Of a DNA stretch of 64,000 bases, positions 61,764-64,000 are shown in pieces. This DNA comes from Vibrio pectenicida (lineage in GTDB: Bacteria > Pseudomonadota > Gammaproteobacteria > Enterobacterales > Vibrionaceae), in assembly GCA_024347015.1 (NCBI GenBank), contig AP024890.1, positions 744,001 through 808,000 on the forward strand, in the 5' to 3' direction. Position 1 is the first letter of the stretch, and every line of letters starts with the position of its first letter. The notes beneath the pieces are model-generated. The model worked only from the letters and a program-made list of their open reading frames with translations, was not told the origin of the DNA and did no database searches. The position numbers and the translations under genes were made by a program.

Positions 61764-64000
61764 ATGCCTAATAATATTGCTCCCGTATCTGCCGCCTCTA
61801 GTAGCAAAGCATCCAGTGATCTAGCTTCAGTAGAGAACCGACTTGATATTGCTACAATACAAACCTTGACTGAAAACGAACAAAATTTGTTGCAATTAAA
61901 TCGTAATCATGCTAAGCATTATATGAGCCAAGCAGAACGTAATATTGCGAAGCAATTAGCTGATAATTCAAGAGTTGTAATTTCTACTAGTGATGAAAGT
62001 TTGCCTGAAACAGAGCAAAATTTGCTTCATTCAAAGCGCAATAATGATAAGCAACGAGATGATACCTCAAAAGATGTAACTTCTACTAGTGATGAAAGTT
62101 TGCCTGAAACAGAGCAAAATTTGCTTCATTCAAAGCGCAATAATGATAAGCAACGAGATGATACCTCAAAAGATGTAACTTCTACTAATGATGAAAGTTT
62201 GCCTGAAACAGAGCAAAATTTGCTTTATTCAAAGCGCAATAATGATAAGCAACGAGATGATACCTCAAAAGATGTAACTTCTACTAATGATGAAAGTTTG
62301 CCTGAAACAGAGCAAAATTTGCTTTATTCAAAGCGCAATAATGATAAGCAACGAGATGATACCTCAAGAGATGTAACTTCTACTAATAGTGAAAAGTTGA
62401 CGGAAGAGAAGCTAACAGAGAATGAATTAATAGGGTATGAAGCCACCTTAGCTTCTTATCTAGATGAGCGTGGAAAGAAAATTGCTAAATTTCAAAAACC
62501 TCGTATTTTGCCAATGCCGAGCTCTCTATCATATGTGAGCAGCTTTTTTTACAGTGAAACGGATTTCATGCAACAGCTTCAAAAAGAGGTTAATAATTAC
62601 AACAAGCTCCTCAAAGCCTCCGCTCTGGATGATGAATTGCAGCCGCTTACTAATTTGTTTGACTGCCCCGTATCAGATTCTGATGTGACAAAGCACCTAG
62701 ATACTCTTTCCATTAGAGTGACACAATTGAGCACCGCTTTGAAGGCGGTAGAGCATGCATTTCAAAATTTGACTGAAACAGAGCGTAATCATGCAAAGCA
62801 ATTTGGTGATATCTTAAGTCTTGAGATTGATCTAATAAGCAAAAATGAAACGTTAATAGATGATTATCAGGCAGCTTGGAAGACAAATTCCGATGGGTAT
62901 AAACATTTTCATCAATTTTACTCATCGTGTTCACCGGAGCTTCAATCGACAATGACTCCCGAACTAAAACGTTTATGTTTTGATCTTGTTGCAGAGTCTG
63001 AATCTTTAGATAAGAAAGAGTTAGCTCAACGTTTACCAAATAAGCTTGCTCAGTACGCTTCGGCTATGTCAATAGCGAATTTGAGAATACTCTCTGAGAT
63101 ACTTGCTGAGAAAATGCCAGAATTGGCCGATGATGTAACAACAGCGTTCCCCAAAGCAGAGCAAAAAGCACAGCTTGGCGCTATTTTACTGATAACACAG
63201 GCATTGAATCAAAGTCAAAAGCAGTTAAGCATAGAAAGCGACGGCATAGATGAACGTCTAAATCTATCGGGGAAATTGGCTAGCCTGCATCATAATGCCG
63301 CGGTTTTTGAAGACTATTTTAAGCAGTTTATAGAAATGGATGCTCACCAAGACGATCAGTTCGTTGCGACATTATGGGCGATTACTGGACAAGAGTGGTC
63401 TATTGCAAAAAATGACACTCTAATCCCAGATGAACTTAATGATTATGACGATCTTAATTTAAGCAATTTTGTTAAACATGAATTGCGACAAAGTTTCCCA
63501 AGTGATGAAACTCGTCAATTGGCTGAAAATGTTATACAGGCTCAACATCGTGTTTCGTGGCTAGATGACAGAAATACCATTACTTTTGAACTGAATAATC
63601 ACGGAGGGGTTGATCTCTATGCAGATCTAGAAGATGGACGTTTAGTTGATAATCTAAGCCAAAACTTGCCGCGTTATTCTGACTATATAGAAGAGAAGTT
63701 GTCAGCATTAGAAAGCTATGTTTCAGCCTTACAGGCCTTTTTACCCCGTGCTAAATTGGTTGGTAGTGAAACTACACGTCAAGTAGAGTCGGCAATTAAA
63801 GATACAAAAATACAGCGAGATCATTTCAATGACCTAAAAGTCCACTGTGATGCAGTGGAGCAAGTTCTCGATGCAAAAGTACTTTTAAGCGATAAATTGG
63901 CTCGTGTAGATATTATGTTGGATAACTCGATCGTCTCCATTAGACAACGACTTAATCTGCAAGGCTTTCTTACGTTCTTACCTTCTTTGAGGACAAACAA
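61764..64000 (+). CDS. Large unrecognised helical protein with internal 33-residue repeats (cut by right edge)
   Basis: The frame is open from 61764 to the right edge, at least 745 codons; an in-frame ATG at 61725 is also possible, and neither has a good ribosome binding site. The N-terminus MPNNIAPVSAASSSKASSDL is Ser/Ala-rich and polar, without a hydrophobic signal. About 73-204 is four tandem 33-residue repeats (core ETEQNLLxSKRNNDKQRDDTS), flanked by weaker relatives (TENEQNLL before them and TETERNHAKQ after). Beyond that it is long acidic helices with coiled-coil character. No catalytic motif is recognised. The polar N-terminus and repeat-plus-helix build recall secreted effectors of type III/IV systems, but this is inference; a large intracellular protein is also possible. 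Confidence 0.75.
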   Translation, partial: MPNNIAPVSAASSSKASSDLASVENRLDIATIQTLTENEQNLLQLNRNHAKHYMSQAERNIAKQLADNSRVVISTSDESLPETEQNLLHSKRNNDKQRDDTSKDVTSTSDESLPETEQNLLHSKRNNDKQRDDTSKDVTSTNDESLPETEQNLLYSKRNNDKQRDDTSKDVTSTNDESLPETEQNLLYSKRNNDKQRDDTSRDVTSTNSEKLTEEKLTENELIGYEATLASYLDERGKKIAKFQKPRILPMPSSLSYVSSFFYSETDFMQQLQKEVNNYNKLLKASALDDELQPLTNLFDCPVSDSDVTKHLDTLSIRVTQLSTALKAVEHAFQNLTETERNHAKQFGDILSLEIDLISKNETLIDDYQAAWKTNSDGYKHFHQFYSSCSPELQSTMTPELKRLCFDLVAESESLDKKELAQRLPNKLAQYASAMSIANLRILSEILAEKMPELADDVTTAFPKAEQKAQLGAILLITQALNQSQKQLSIESDGIDERLNLSGKLASLHHNAAVFEDYFKQFIEMDAHQDDQFVATLWAITGQEWSIAKNDTLIPDELNDYDDLNLSNFVKHELRQSFPSDETRQLAENVIQAQHRVSWLDDRNTITFELNNHGGVDLYADLEDGRLVDNLSQNLPRYSDYIEEKLSALESYVSALQAFLPRAKLVGSETTRQVESAIKDTKIQRDHFNDLKVHCDAVEQVLDAKVLLSDKLARVDIMLDNSIVSIRQRLNLQGFLTFLPSLRTN
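61982..62377 (+). repeat. Four in-frame tandem repeats of 99 bp
   Basis: Units begin at 61982, 62081, 62180 and 62279, and a partial unit follows at 62378. They differ by only a few bases, for example HSKR becoming YSKR and STSD becoming STND. All keep the reading frame (33 codons each). The near-identity points to recent expansion or ongoing homogenisation. Confidence 0.95.

Noticed and set aside
61982..62377. Repeat block considered as a CRISPR array
   Set aside because: Units are 99 bp with no separate spacers, and they keep a protein reading frame through all copies.
62713..63039. 108-codon minus-strand open frame
   Set aside because: It is antisense to the long open frame at the right edge, which has better protein character.

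Overview
The window looks like gammaproteobacterial DNA, almost certainly a Vibrio, and probably the second chromosome. The grounds are the tlh/prtV secreted-virulence pair, kbl-tdh, phhA-phhB beside an acetoacetyl-CoA synthetase, a secD2-secF2 operon behind a VemP-type arrest leader, a second acetate kinase, a chitinase and a CosR/BCCT pair. Several of these lie on the small chromosome of known vibrios. The base composition is moderately AT-rich throughout. I see no tRNA, rRNA, insertion sequence, integrase or CRISPR array.

Layout. 1-7.2 kb: the end of an unrecognised protein, a YgeA-type amino-acid racemase, then a leftward secreted block (thermolabile haemolysin/phospholipase, the M6 metalloprotease PrtV, and a small secreted protein that resembles the PrtV prodomain standing alone), and a trpS2-type tryptophanyl-tRNA synthetase broken by an internal deletion. 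7.6-20 kb: housekeeping and accessory genes (EamA exporter, LysR regulators, threonine catabolism kbl-tdh, periplasmic alpha carbonic anhydrase, DM13 protein, MscS-type channel, response regulator, CDF cation transporter, methyltransferase). 20-23.3 kb: acetoacetyl-CoA synthetase and, divergent from it, the phenylalanine hydroxylase operon. 23.3-28 kb: two unrecognised tandem paralogues with near-identical ends and divergent middles, and small secreted proteins. 27.4-30.9 kb: vemP-secD2-secF2. 31-38 kb: dienelactone hydrolase, ElbB, YjjG, a WYL regulator between two cold-shock-type genes, and L-serine dehydratase. 38-46 kb: DHH phosphoesterase, an unrecognised Ser/Thr-rich protein, a diguanylate cyclase, CheV, PpiC, a large chitinase and a periplasmic binding protein. 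46.5-61.6 kb: threonine aldolase with a Nudix hydrolase, RavA-ViaA, EmrD, a second diguanylate cyclase, CosR with a BCCT transporter, a DnaQ-like exonuclease with a cNMP/CBS/DUF294 protein, CueR and acetate kinase. 61.7-64 kb: a large unrecognised reading frame with four 99-bp tandem repeats that runs off the right edge.

How the genes connect. Several genes handle secreted polymers and their products (chitinase, PrtV, phospholipase). Others handle amino acids: kbl-tdh and ltaE break down threonine, sdaA serine, phhAB phenylalanine, and aacS uses acetoacetate, a product of aromatic amino-acid catabolism. Salt adaptation is represented by vemP-secD2F2 (switching export to a Na+-independent SecDF) and cosR-BCCT (compatible-solute uptake).

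Most of the window is ordinary core content. The parts least explained by known families are the orphan prodomain next to PrtV, the paralogue pair at 23.3-25.8 kb, the protein at 38.96-40.07 kb and the repeat protein at the right edge.
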